Part shown: in pieces, positions 1 to 9,835 of the stretch | How positions within the stretch are numbered: the first letter of the stretch is position 1 | Layout of the letters: every line of letters starts with the position of its first letter | Assembly (NCBI GenBank): GCA_030068075.1 | Contig: CM057826.1 | Span: 100,057,804-100,121,803 of the forward strand | Length of the DNA stretch: 64,000 bases | Direction: 5' to 3' | Source: Paguma larvata | Lineage: Eukaryota > Chordata > Mammalia > Carnivora > Viverridae | Translations under genes and position numbers: made by a program | The notes under the pieces: generated by a model | What the model saw: only the letters and a program-made list of their open reading frames with translations | Database searches by the model: none | Told to the model about the DNA's origin: nothing

Positions 1-800
1 AAAAAATAAGCTGTATTCCATCCATAGCCCAATGTTGCGGAATGAGATGCTATCCTCCCTAATAACAATACCCTTATGTAAGTATCTACTCTGTTTTTTT
101 TTATTTTTCTCCTATAAAATATATTTGAACTGCATTTTGCAAGTATTTCATATGAATTTACTTAAGCTTGATTATATTTCAGAGCTCTAACTCCAGCAAA
201 GGTAAAATAGTTTATCAACTCAAGACAATCATACTGAAGTAAACTTCTAGAGCCTTGGAAAGGGTGGGCATCATAGGCAGAGAGCCCTTTTCCTGAGCCT
301 GTTCCATCGTAGGACTTGTGCAGCCCAAGGGGAACCATACTTATGGACATGGTGGCATATTAGCAAAATTGGGAAATCTTTATGGACCTGATGTTTCTTT
401 CTTTGATAGAGGATACCAAAGAAAAAGGAGTCTCTTCTCTTTCTTCACATTTCTGACAATTTAGTTGTGTTGTTAATGACTCTAAGGCAGAATTCTGGAT
501 TTCTGCTAAAGTTTCTCTCTGGGCACATATTATGGAAAGAAACTATGACAGTCATGAAATACAGCTCTGGGGGTTTCTCACTCTCAAAACTTAAGACAAG
601 GTTTCACTTCATTTCCTTCTCAACATTGGCCTCAGCCATTCCATGCTCTTACTATACTTCAAAATCTATTTCTAACAGCCAGAAATCACTTGAGATGAGA
701 ATGAAGAGTCTTTGAAAAGCAGAGGGTTTCTAGAAGCCAAAAACTTTAGAAGAGAAAAGCAAAGCCAAGGGAAGCTGGGTAATTGTTCTCGGCCATGAGA
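1..800. other. Unassigned noncoding DNA
   Basis: A+T-rich sequence with no repeat I can name and no open frame above chance. The short frames here (up to 82 codons) have no recognisable protein texture. Nothing else is visible. Confidence 0.5.
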
Positions 801-805
801 GGAGG

Positions 806-833
806 AAAAAAAGAAAAGAAAAGAAAAGAAAAC
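806..833. repeat. AAAAG-type microsatellite
   Basis: A short purine run made of repeated AAAAG units lies between a GGAGG tract and ACATGGG. It could be a simple repeat or the remains of an A-rich retroposon tail. No retroposon body is recognised upstream. Confidence 0.7.
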
Positions 834-964
834 ATGGGTACAGGACATCCAAGTTTTCTTCAACTTTACAAAGTGTTCACATTACTTACTGTACAATTCT
901 ATTTTTATAACACCTTTGAAAGGATAGTTTTTAGAAATGAAGGGCAAATGCGAAGCTGCAAAGG

Positions 965-1065
965 TTTGGATAACTTCTTTATCCATTCGTCAGTTGATGG
1001 GCACTTGGTCTCTTTCCATGATTTGGCTATTGTCGAAAGGCACTGGAAGCAGGTGGTTGCCATTA
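965..1065 (-). mobile_element. Old L1 fragment (ORF2 C-terminal part)
   Basis: Read on the minus strand, this encodes a TIAK-S-WKETKCPSTDEWIKK-like string. It is equivalent to the 'TIAK...PKCPS.D.WI' segment of L1 ORF2p seen intact in the L1 at 23390-24895. Only about 100 bp is recognisable, so this is a decayed, truncated piece. Its limits are approximate. Confidence 0.6.
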
Positions 1066-1167
1066 CAAAAATGTAGCATGAGGGATCCTTGTGGTGCCTG
1101 TGGGAATTGTCCAGAATCTTGATGGGAAACATGTCAATTTACACAAGTGACAAAGCAGTGTCAAATT

Positions 1168-1170
<3 letters not shown>

Positions 1171-1205
<35 letters not shown>
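1171..1205. repeat. (CA)n microsatellite
   Basis: An uninterrupted CA run of about 17 units, followed by GATGC. It is probably length-polymorphic between individuals. Confidence 0.95.
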
Positions 1206-1207
<2 letters not shown>

Positions 1208-1374
1208 TGCAAGTAAAACTGGGGAAATCTTGGGATTTCTGAATTCTATCAATACAATGTCCTGGTTGAGGGAACTGGGCAAAGTGTACAAGGGATTACT
1301 CTGTATTATTTCTTGCAACTGTGTGTGAATCTACAATCATTTCAATAAAAATTTCAATTCAAGAGAAAGTGCTT

Positions 1375-1670
1375 AATGGAAAGACAGTCTTCAAAACTGC
1401 ATGCATGATACAAACACCAACAAGACAAATGCAGAAAAATTGGCAAAGAGCATATTTCCCAGTAAGGAATGATTAATAAAAAATATCCAAACTAGCCAAT
1501 AGTGAGAGAGACCTAAATTAACAGAGTAAAACATCATTTTCACCTATCGAGAGTTAACAATAAAATTAAAAGATGAGGGAGAAAATAAGACTTATACTTC
1601 CATACAAGGACACCAGGAGTGTAAATCGATGCAATAATTTTTAAAAGTCACTTAATTATATGGTAAAAAT
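1375..1670 (+). mobile_element. Degenerate old L1 fragment
   Basis: The order of phrases matches the L1 ORF2 region that precedes the 'ACCATTTTCACCTATC' block of L1M-type elements: GCAAAGAGCATATTTC, GGAATGATTAATAAAAAATATCC, CATCATTTTCACCTATCGAGAG. The match is diverged and limits are approximate. Confidence 0.45.
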
Positions 1671-1679
1671 GATACATGC

Positions 1680-2635
1680 TTGGTATTTAAAACTTAAGAA
1701 ATTAAGAACAGTAAAAGAAGGCAAAAAATTACCTAAAATTCTATTACCCAGAAATAGCCATTAACATATGACAAACGTTTCAGACTACTTTTTATGCATA
1801 TAGTCAGACAGATAAAAATAACAATTAAAAAATCGAATTACATATAATTTTAAAATAAAAGGACTGAATTTAGTTTTCCTTGAAATTAACAAAAGAATTA
1901 ATTGTCTTGAAAGTTAAGGGACTGCTGAATATCCAGTAAGTTTCATTATAGCAAGCAACTTTATTTCTCGAGAGATTTTACCAAATTTAAAATATTAGGT
2001 AAAATATTATGAATATTATAGGACTGTTATGTGTCTAAATGTATATTTTTAATATTTGTTTATTAATAAGCACAAACTTCAATTTTCAAGGAATAAAATT
2101 CAGTCAACCCTACGATAAAAAACATCACTCTAAACAAACCCATAACCAAGCACAAATGTGCCATCCTATTTTTTGATACACACAAAATACTGTAAAATAT
2201 AAGCCTACTGGTAAGATAAGTTTTCAAGAAAAAAATAATAATGGAATGCTAAACTACAAGCAAACTAATATACAAAATGAAAGAAAAAACTATATGGGGC
2301 TGAAATTAGTGGTGATTATAGCAATTTTAAATACGAATAAATTACTCATGTATTCAGATTATCAGTCTTTCTTCTTATTCCTGAATTATCTGTCCAGTGA
2401 ATATTTGGCTTGAAGTTTAATCAGCTACTGTCTTACACACAATAAATTACTCAGAGTACTATGTTTTAACCTGCCCCATGGTTTTCTTCTATAACTTCCC
2501 CCCCAGACTTCCAATTGCTTCTTTTTTTACTTGTTGATTAGACAAATGAGTATATTCACTCATCACCAAAAAACTTTCGGGTTTGTAATAATGAAAAGTA
2601 TATACTAGTGTATACTGTCCTCTTAAAATAATCTC
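1680..2635. other. A+T-rich unassigned DNA
   Basis: Very A+T-rich with frequent stops in all frames. Parts may be decayed L1 3' sequence, but I cannot align any to a remembered consensus. No other feature is seen. Confidence 0.45.
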
Positions 2636-2639
2636 CATG

Positions 2640-2972
2640 GAAACATATGCTCAAACCCAGTAATTCTATAAATTTATTCCAAAGAAATGATCATAGATGT
2701 ATTCAACTTTTATGTGCAAAGCTATGCATTACTTTTTACAATAAAAATTAGACCCAATCTAAATAACTAATAGTAAAGGATATGTTAAATAAATTATAAA
2801 GAACTACTTTCTAAATGTTTGCATATATAAAAGCAAATAAGAAAAAGTCTGGAAAGATACATACTAAATGATAACAGTTACATCTGAGGATGGGATATAT
2901 TGGAGAACTTTATGTAACTGAGACTTTTAAAAGGAAAGCAGTGGTATATTACTTCATTTAATTTCAAAAATA
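2640..2972 (+). mobile_element. Old L1 (L1M-type) 3' region
   Basis: Phrases in L1M order can be followed: AACCCAGTAATTCTAT, TTATTCCAAAGAAATGATC, GTTAAATAAATTAT, GGAAAGATACATACTAAATG, AACAGTTACATCTGAGGATGGG. This is the C-terminal ORF2 and early 3'UTR texture of an old L1. It is interrupted at its end by the young L1 inserted at 2988. Confidence 0.6.
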
Positions 2973-2982
2973 CATAAAACTA

Positions 2983-2987
<5 letters not shown>

Positions 2988-3014
<27 letters not shown>

Positions 3015-3163
3015 TTATAATAGTTTATTTTCAAATTGGTTTACATGTAACACCCAGTGTTCATCCCAACATGTGCCCTTTTTAATGCCCATTACCCCCT
3101 CTCCCCCCTCCCTCATCCCCCTTGCCCTCAGTTTTTTTCTTAGTCTTTGAGAGTCTCTTATGT
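2988..3163 (-). mobile_element. Young, severely 5'-truncated L1 with TSD
   Basis: On the minus strand this is the terminal 3'UTR of the felid-type L1, with the same ending as the copies at 43089-43476 and 56028-56292. The T-rich left side is its poly(A) tail. A perfect 15-bp duplication, CATAAAACTATTATT, occurs at 2973-2987 and again at 3164-3178, so both ends are fixed. At 176 bp it is one of the shortest possible L1 insertions. The perfect duplication and close match to the other copies suggest a recent event. Confidence 0.9.
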
Positions 3164-3269
3164 CATAAAACTATTATTAATTCTCTACAAATCCAGCATA
3201 AATGAAAACAAGATCAAAGAAAAAACAGCAATGAACAAAACTATATCCATCTGATGAAGGGTCATATAC

Positions 3270-3510
3270 CTATTACTTTTTTAATAAATTTTAGCGTTAT
3301 GGGAAAATGTTCATTATATATTACTAATTAAAGAAAAAGGGTAGATAAAATGTTCTAGCTGCTGTAAATATCTATGCACATTCATAAATAGGAAAATAGA
3401 AGAAAACACATCAAAATATTAATAGTTGTTATGTCTGGGTTGTAAAATATCAATGATTTCTGTTTTCTTTCTGTATTTATTCACTGTCTAAGTTTTCTGG
3501 AGTTTTTTTA
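3270..3510 (+). mobile_element. Old L1 3'UTR-like fragment
   Basis: The string AATATTAATAGTTGTTATG followed by TCTGGGTTG and a T-rich 'TTTCTGTTTTCTTTCTGTATTT' run resembles the L1M 3'UTR phrase 'AACAGTGGTTATCTCTGGGTGG'. It is diverged and could continue the element at 2640-2972. Confidence 0.4.
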
Positions 3511-3974
3511 ATAATATAGGTCAAAATAGTTTAAAGCCAAACCACACACTGAGGTCTTTCATCAACTTCATAGGACTCTGCCATCAAGTCCCTGAAAAAC
3601 AGTCTTTCTGTTATGCATCTGCATCCATCGTAAAGCTTGTACATGCTAGATAATACACATGAATCCAGTAACTAGCAACTGGCGATGGTGTGACACAAGT
3701 TGGAAGGTTCTGTCAATTTCACTGAAGACATACAAACACAATGTGGAAGCACACTACAGAGGTTTAAAGAAGGAATTTTTGAGATATCTCTAGTAATCTG
3801 CTTAAGTGATCACATGTTTTGATAAAATCTGTAGGTATTGTTGTGATTTTTCTACTTAAAAAATGCCTCAATGTTGTGTATACTTTTGACCTTACCAACA
3901 TGTATCTACTGCTGAGTAGCCTTAATGAGGCCATTGTTTGGCTGGAAGGAGAAGAACTGAAAAGAGGGAAAAAT
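3511..3974. other. Unassigned noncoding DNA
   Basis: Single-copy-looking sequence with no repeat signature or credible exon. Confidence 0.45.
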
Positions 3975-4400
3975 ATAAACATTTACTGAGTGCTAAATAT
4001 ATGCTTGGTCCAATAAAAGGCATTTTATACAAACTAAAGCTTCCACAGAATCCCAGAGCTTTGATTTCTTGCTTTGTAGCTCATCCTCTCACTTTCTGTC
4101 TATGATGAATCATAGGGCCCACAAAGGAGACTTGGTCTCAGCTACCCCCATAGGGATGTAGGTAATGGGAACCCAAAGGGGTATTTAGCCCTGACTCAGT
4201 TCTTCACAATCTTCTATTTCTCTTCTTTCCTTGCTCAGTAATACTGCACTTTATTTGTAATGCATCTTTTGGTTTTAAAGTCCTTTTTAACACATTTCTT
4301 CTGGCCCTATGAACACCCTGGAAGATAAGTTGGCATTAGTAAAGCCATTTTACAGACAAGAAAGCTAAGATTTGGAGATGCTGGTTAGAGATGTTTGGTG
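3975..4400 (+). repeat. MIR relics
   Basis: Two MIR-like phrases stand in the plus orientation. AACATTTACTGAGTGCTAAATAT at about 3978 matches the MIR '(A)GCACTTACTATGTGCC' part. AGTAAAGCCATTTTACAGACAAGAAAG at about 4337 matches 'CCCATTTTACAGATGAGGAAAC'. The roughly 300 bp between them is not MIR, so they may be two separate copies. Confidence 0.45.
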
Positions 4401-6235
4401 AAAGGCAAAGGTGTGTGTGTATTTGGCAAACATCAGACAGAACAGTCACCAGAAACCAGGCTTTCTCATCTTCTAGGTGATTCAGTAATTGTCCCCCTCC
4501 TCCATCCCTTAGAGAAATAAGTGGCAAGTGGTGAACAGACCTTACTTCAATAATATAACACTAGTGTCTATAAAAAAACATGTCTGGGCCCATCCCAAGC
4601 TAAGCCAGAGCCACACCCAGCCACAGGAACTCATAACGAGCAAAACCACTAGGGATCTTTTCTCGTGACTTTCATTATGAGAGCACCAACAGAGCCCATC
4701 CGTCTACCCCAAGGTCAACACCAAGCAGTGAGCCCCTGAATCTCTGCCTCTATGATAAATGCATTGCCCTCAGCCTCCACCACCACTTCCCCCAAATTTT
4801 AATGTTCTCAACCGTCTTCCACAGCTTCCTCTTTTCTAGCCCCTCCCCACTGTCATTTCTGTATTCCAACAAAAGTGCCCTTTTGGTGACTTGGATCTCA
4901 ATTCATGGCATGTGGAAACCCTGAAAGCAGTTCTAATGTCAAAACAGAACCACTCATCATCATCATCCAATGTTATTAAAATAGAGAAAGAAACTGAAAG
5001 TGAAGATGGCCACCGGGGTGGCCTTGCTAACTCTGCCCAAATTCCCCAGCTACAGGAAATTCTTTTCCTGCTCTGACTCAAATGAAAAGTTTTTAAAACT
5101 CAAGCTGAGCCAACAGAAAGGAAAAGTAAAGGTAATAGACATGCAAAGTGTCTTCCAGAGAACCCAGCTTCCTTTCTAGAAAGAGTCTATTACAGTTGTT
5201 GCTTCCATTTCTTCACTGCTTATTTCCACGTGACCTCTCCTAAAATGGCACACTTTTAGAGTCTCCAACAACCTTCCTGATGAGTGAAATTGCTTCTTTT
5301 CTCACTTCGTGTTTTCTGCATTCTCTAGGAGGTCAACTCTGTTAACTTCCCCTTCTTCAAAGTTTCCATGTCATTGGACTTTGGAACATAACACGATCTT
5401 GGTTCTTCCCCATTTCTCCCCTTGCTATTTTCTCCCTATATTCTCTGGTTCTGATTCTAGAACATTCTGGTAATCCCTGTCCCTCATTCCTTTTTGCTGT
5501 TTTCCCCGTTCCTATTGCCACAACAAAAAGGATTCAAAGCTTATGGGTCAACCTCAGTCCATCTGAGAGATAGGTTACTTGTTCCTACTTGCCAATATAA
5601 GGTATTTCCAGAGTTTAGCTCAGAAAAGAGACTGGAGGAAGGCATGAGACACCACTGAATTTTCCTAGGGTTGAGACATACATCAGCTCAGGCTGAATGA
5701 GAATGTCCAAAGAGTCAGTGAAAGCTCACAGACCTCTCTGCTGAAGTGTCGTCCAAGGTAGGAGGAGCAAATAGTGAACCTTTTTACCTTTGTCATTATA
5801 GGCTGGATATTAAGGACACAGGGTTCATAGCACAAGGACTACAAACTTAATTTGATTCTCTGATAACTAGAATCTTGTACCTGGTCAGTCATAGCTAAAC
5901 TGATATGTAGTTAAAAGTGTCTTATGCCTGTCAGCACACTGTGAAAACCAGCACATTTGTTCTATAGAGGCACGGTATAACTAAAGAAATTCTGAATAAA
6001 AGAGAATTAGGAACTCATAGAAGCATGTCCTTGCCCACAGTATATCCTACTTGAACAAGGCATCCTCAAGAGCCTCCACATGTCACATGCCCAGGAAGAA
6101 GAGTTGTGGTCACTGACTAAATGCCTGATTGATCTGATACAAATGGAGATAAAATTCCTTGCTTTCCAATAAAATATTTATTTAGTGTTAAGAAGTAGGT
6201 AGCAATAAACATCACATTAACTTTTACAGGGTTCC
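4401..6235. other. Mostly repeat-free DNA
   Basis: About 1.8 kb in which I recognise no interspersed repeat. It is slightly richer in G+C around 4.57-5.05 kb than the flanks. The only notable content is the open frame at 4839-5076, listed separately. Confidence 0.45.
4839..5076 (+). other. 79-codon open frame, possible exon remnant
   Basis: The frame is open from just after a pyrimidine-rich run ending in TTTTCTAG (a splice-acceptor-like sequence whose TAG is also an in-frame stop) to a TGA at 5074-5076. There is no ATG near the left edge. The product has a five-serine run, an acidic-basic stretch (IKIEKETESED) and a leucine-rich end (QLQEILFLL). I do not recognise the protein. This could be the last exon of an unknown or decayed gene, but an open run this long also arises by chance in 64 kb. 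No flanking exons were found. Confidence 0.12.
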
Positions 6236-6237
6236 TT

Positions 6238-6420
6238 ATGATTCATTCATTCAACAAATGACCTAATTGAATGCTGAACAAGTATAGGCATTGTAGAAAA
6301 TGTAAAGGTAAGTTAGAAATATTTCCTCTGGACAAGAAAGTGAGAAGCTAGGAGTAAGATTAAGTATGCACTTAAATAACTACCATGTGAGTGGAAAGTA
6401 AGTGATGCAAGAACTGCCCA
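6238..6420 (-). mobile_element. L2 LINE 3'-end fragment
   Basis: ATTCATTCATTCAACAAATGACC...GCTGAACAAGTATAGGCATTG is the antisense of the L2 3' terminus (AATATTTGTTGAATGAATGA; 'GTGCCTGGCA'). The later text is diverged. Boundaries are approximate. Confidence 0.55.
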
Positions 6421-6571
6421 GATAAATTACTACACATCTAGCTTTCTAAATATCAGACAGGAGAGACTGCTTTTAAGTAGCATTTGATCAGCAATGCATA
6501 TCCCAATTAATTCATTCATTTGACAATAACTTATTACCTGCTCAGAAAGTACAATTTGGAAAAAAAAAATT

Positions 6572-6665
6572 TTAACCTGCAAATCCTTTTTATTTGGGGG
6601 TACAACATTTTACCTTCTCATCAGCAATATACTGTTGTTCCACATCCTCGGTGAAAGACATAGAG
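6572..6665 (-). mobile_element. Old L1 fragment
   Basis: The antisense L1 phrase 'GTACAACATTTTACCTTCTCATCAGCAATATACTGTTG...CCACATCCTC' is the complement of the L1 segment around 'CTGGTGGGAATG'. A related antisense piece occurs at about 9460-9530 in the larger old L1. Confidence 0.6.
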
Positions 6666-7459
6666 GATACAGACTGACAAAACAAAGTGACCCAGCCACT
6701 GTGTAGCTCAGAGTTTCATCAGGAAAGCACAGTAACTGTAAGAATACAGAAAACCATGAAAACAATATGCTAGGTGTTTTAACCTTGACAATATCCAAGC
6801 AATCTTGTCTCTTCCACACCATGCCCCCTAAGTTATCATTGTGCTCCCCTTTCCCAGCCGGAAAGCCCTAGAATATGGCTGTGGGGTGGAAAATGTCTCC
6901 CCATTTATGAATCACAGACAGTATTGGTTTTCAATCTCCCAAGAACCTCATGTCTACTCAGAAAAAGAATTAGGCCAGTCGTTTTGGGGGCAAATAATTA
7001 GGGCAAACATATGTTGGCCATTCAGCTGACCGTGCATGTAACTGAAGATGAAATACAAAGTAATGTTCCTCAATTAGACAGGATGATCCTCTTCACAAAA
7101 GCCTGATAAGTATATTATATGTTTAGACCAAGCCCCTTACCTTGTCGGTGAAAATGGCCTTGTATTGGGTCACTGAGACAACTCAGCTAGGACACAGCCA
7201 TGAGACTGTAGGTAATGAAAGAAGGTAACTTCTTTCATTTCATATATGCAAGAGTTTTCATATACCCATCCTTAGTGATTTATTTATTCCAGATATAAAA
7301 ACAAGCTTTCAGTTTTTAATATATTACAACTCTGTATAAAATAAAATGGAGGTTGCTTTATAAAATGTGTATGTACATTTTCTTAACAACAACAACAAAA
7401 AAAAACAACTCTTACCTTTTCCTGAAAGCCTAAATGAACTTTAAGGAATTAATGAGGCT
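6666..7459. other. Unassigned noncoding DNA
   Basis: No repeat family recognised. Short frames only. Nothing else stands out. Confidence 0.45.
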
Positions 7460-7640
7460 ACTTCATTTATTCACTGTCATTCATATCTCATTTGTTCATG
7501 TATTCATATGCATTTGTCCAAATATATTCAGCACAAATTTAGCATGGTATGCTAGACACTTCACTTGGAGTTAAAGAGGAATAAAGCACAGCCCCTGCCC
7601 TCAGGGTGCACACAGCCTAGCTTTCAAAGCATAGAAGACG
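7460..7640 (-). mobile_element. L2 LINE 3'-end fragment
   Basis: A complement-of-L2 pattern: repeated TTCATTTATTCA, then TATGCTAGACACTTC, then GCACAGCCCCTGCCCTCAGGGTGCACACAGCCTAG. The last phrase is the antisense of the L2 3'UTR 'CTCCATGAGGGCAGGG' block. Confidence 0.6.
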
Positions 7641-7985
7641 GTGACCAACACTCAAAGTTTAACCACTGCCTCAGCGGAGATTAATCTTAAAGGAAAACAG
7701 CAGCCATTACTGGGCCCAAAAGGTGGCCATGGGCACACCAGGTCAAGATAATGGATATTTTTTGAAGGAAAAACGCCCAGAGGCTAATGGAAGAGCAATG
7801 AAGGAACTTTCCTGTTTACAGGTTGGTTTAATCAAATATTAACGAATGAGATTTTTTATCCTAAGTGAATCTTAGAAGGGTCTAAAAATAAAAACACATT
7901 GACTGGACTTAGTTTGTCTCTAAATAAAACCCTACTGAAAGTCCCATCTTCAGTCTGAACTGCAAGGTTTATACAAGTTCTGTTT
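7641..7985. other. Unassigned noncoding DNA
   Basis: No recognised repeat, exon or motif. Confidence 0.4.
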
Positions 7986-8187
7986 ATTTTAATGTTTATT
8001 TATTGAGACAGAGACAGAGACAGAGAGAGAGAGAGAGCAGGCAAGGGAGGGGCAGAGAGAGAGGGAGACACAGAATCCAAAGCAGGTTCCAGGCTCTGAG
8101 CCGTCAGCACAGAGCCTGATGTGAGGCTCAAACCCGTGAACCGTGAGATCATGACCTGAGCTGAAGTCAGAGCCACCTAGGCGCCTC
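7986..8187 (-). mobile_element. Feliform CAN SINE (tRNA-Lys-derived)
   Basis: Antisense order is visible: TTTTAATGTTTATTTATT (tail), a GA-rich block, GCAGGTTCCAGGCTCTGAG, CAGCACAGAGCC, GTGAGATCATGACCTGAGC, and the head complement GCGCCTC. About 14 bp of the tRNA-related head (the CTTAACCGACTG part) is missing. No clear target-site duplication was found. Confidence 0.92.
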
Positions 8188-8879
8188 TAAAAGTGCTATT
8201 TGTTAAAAGCATTTCTTCTTCAGAAGGAAGGGCCAGAGTATTGTGAGAGCTTTAACAGTTAACACAATTACCTGGCAAACGAAAGAGGCATTGACACAAG
8301 GGCAAGCAACATGGATCAGTTACTGAAACAGTCCAGTTTCATTGAGAGAGAGAGAAAGAACTTCATAGTGATTAAAAAAAAAATGACCAGTATTTTCATA
8401 TTCACTTTTTCATTCCTACATCCCAACATCCTTGACAAATATCATCTGATAAATTCATATGATTCCACAGCTGAAGGCTACAGGGGTTAAGAATTTGACA
8501 CAAATACATTAACGCAGAGTGCAGAGATGGTGCTGAATTTAAGGCTCAGTGCTCAATCTACCATTCTACTTCCAAACTAGCTCTGGACAACATTTTTAAA
8601 AATGAGCTATAAATCAGAAAGGAAATGAACTCTGAGTCACCTCGTAACTGATCCAAAACACCTCAATTCAGTGCCACCACACCCTCTAAGTTAGAGTGAC
8701 CGAGGGCCAAGAAATCTCATAGATCTTGTATCTTTCATGCTAAAACGGTACATTTCTGCTTGGAAGTGCTGAGAATTCCCACTCCCCTCTCTTCCCACCC
8801 TTCACAATGCCAACTGCCCTTTCATTCTGCTACATTCTCTGTGGAAGGGTAGACTTTTCTTTTGGAGCCATTAACCTTT
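8188..8879. other. Unassigned noncoding DNA
   Basis: No repeat recognised. A small GAGAGAGAGAGAAAG tract lies near 8345. Confidence 0.4.
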
Positions 8880-9835
8880 TTCTATTATTAGTTCAAATTA
8901 ATTCATTTTTTCTTAATTATACAGTTTGGTGATTTCTGACAAATGTATAATTTTGTATAACCATTACCTATGTCATGAGATCATTTCTGTCACCTGAGAA
9001 CTTTCCCTGAACGCCCCTTCCCAGTCAGCTCCTGCCCATCCCGCAAAGAGGCAATAACAGCACTGATCTCTTCCTCCTTAGAAGTTTTGCCTGTACTAGA
9101 ATTTCGTAAAAATGGAATCATCCCACATCGTCGTCATTTGCTGTGTTTCTGGCTTCTTTTGTTCAGCACCTATGTGAGATAGAACCGTGTCATTAAGTAT
9201 ACTGATACTTTGTTCCTATTTATTGCTGAAGTAGTATTACATTATATGAATGCATCACAATGGTTTTCCCTTATCCCACTGATGGACATTTAGACTGTTT
9301 TCAGTTACAGGCTATTAAGAATAAATCTGTCATAAATATACCTTAAGAAATATTTTGCGGTGGGGGGGTACAACTGCTTTAATTCCTCTTGGGTAAATAC
9401 GGAAAAGGTTCATAGAACAGATACATGTTTAACTTTGTAAAAAAATTTTTTTCATCTGCAAAACCTCTTCCTTTGGGTAGTACAGCATTATACCCTCCTC
9501 ACTAGCAATGTATTATTATTTCATACCTTCAGAAAAAGTACCTGTGATCAGTCTTTTTAATTTTAGCCAACTCAGTTGTACGTAATAGTATCTCATTGTG
9601 GTTTTACTCTGCACTTCCCTGAAGACTAACTGCACTGATGACTTTTTCATATTTATACAGGCCATTCGTACATTTTCCTTTGTGAAATGTCTGTTTCAAG
9701 TCTTTTGCCCAACTTTTAATAAGAGTGTTTGTCTTCTTTTTATTGAATCATAGGAATCCTTTATATATTCCTGATGTAAGAACTTGTCAGATTTCTGTTT
9801 TGTGAATATTTTCTGCCAGGCTATGTAATTTTTAT
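8880..9835 (-). mobile_element. Old L1 (L1M-type), antisense
   Basis: Typical antisense L1 phrases occur in order: GGAATCATCCCACATCGTC...GCTGTGTTTCTGGCTTC, ACTGATGGACATTTAGACTG, TATCTCATTGTGGTTTTACTCTGCA, CCATTCGTACATTTTCCTTTGTG, TTCAAGTCTTTTGCCCA, CCTTTATATATTCCTGATG. Reading the complement gives ORF2 C-terminal and 3'UTR sequence with many stops, so the copy is dead. Its first ~170 bp is repeated in the next element (see findings). Confidence 0.75.

Noticed and set aside
7541..7640. L2-like phrase read as a MIR
   Set aside because: The TTCATTCA...CCTGCCCTCA order fits the antisense L2 3' end better than MIR.
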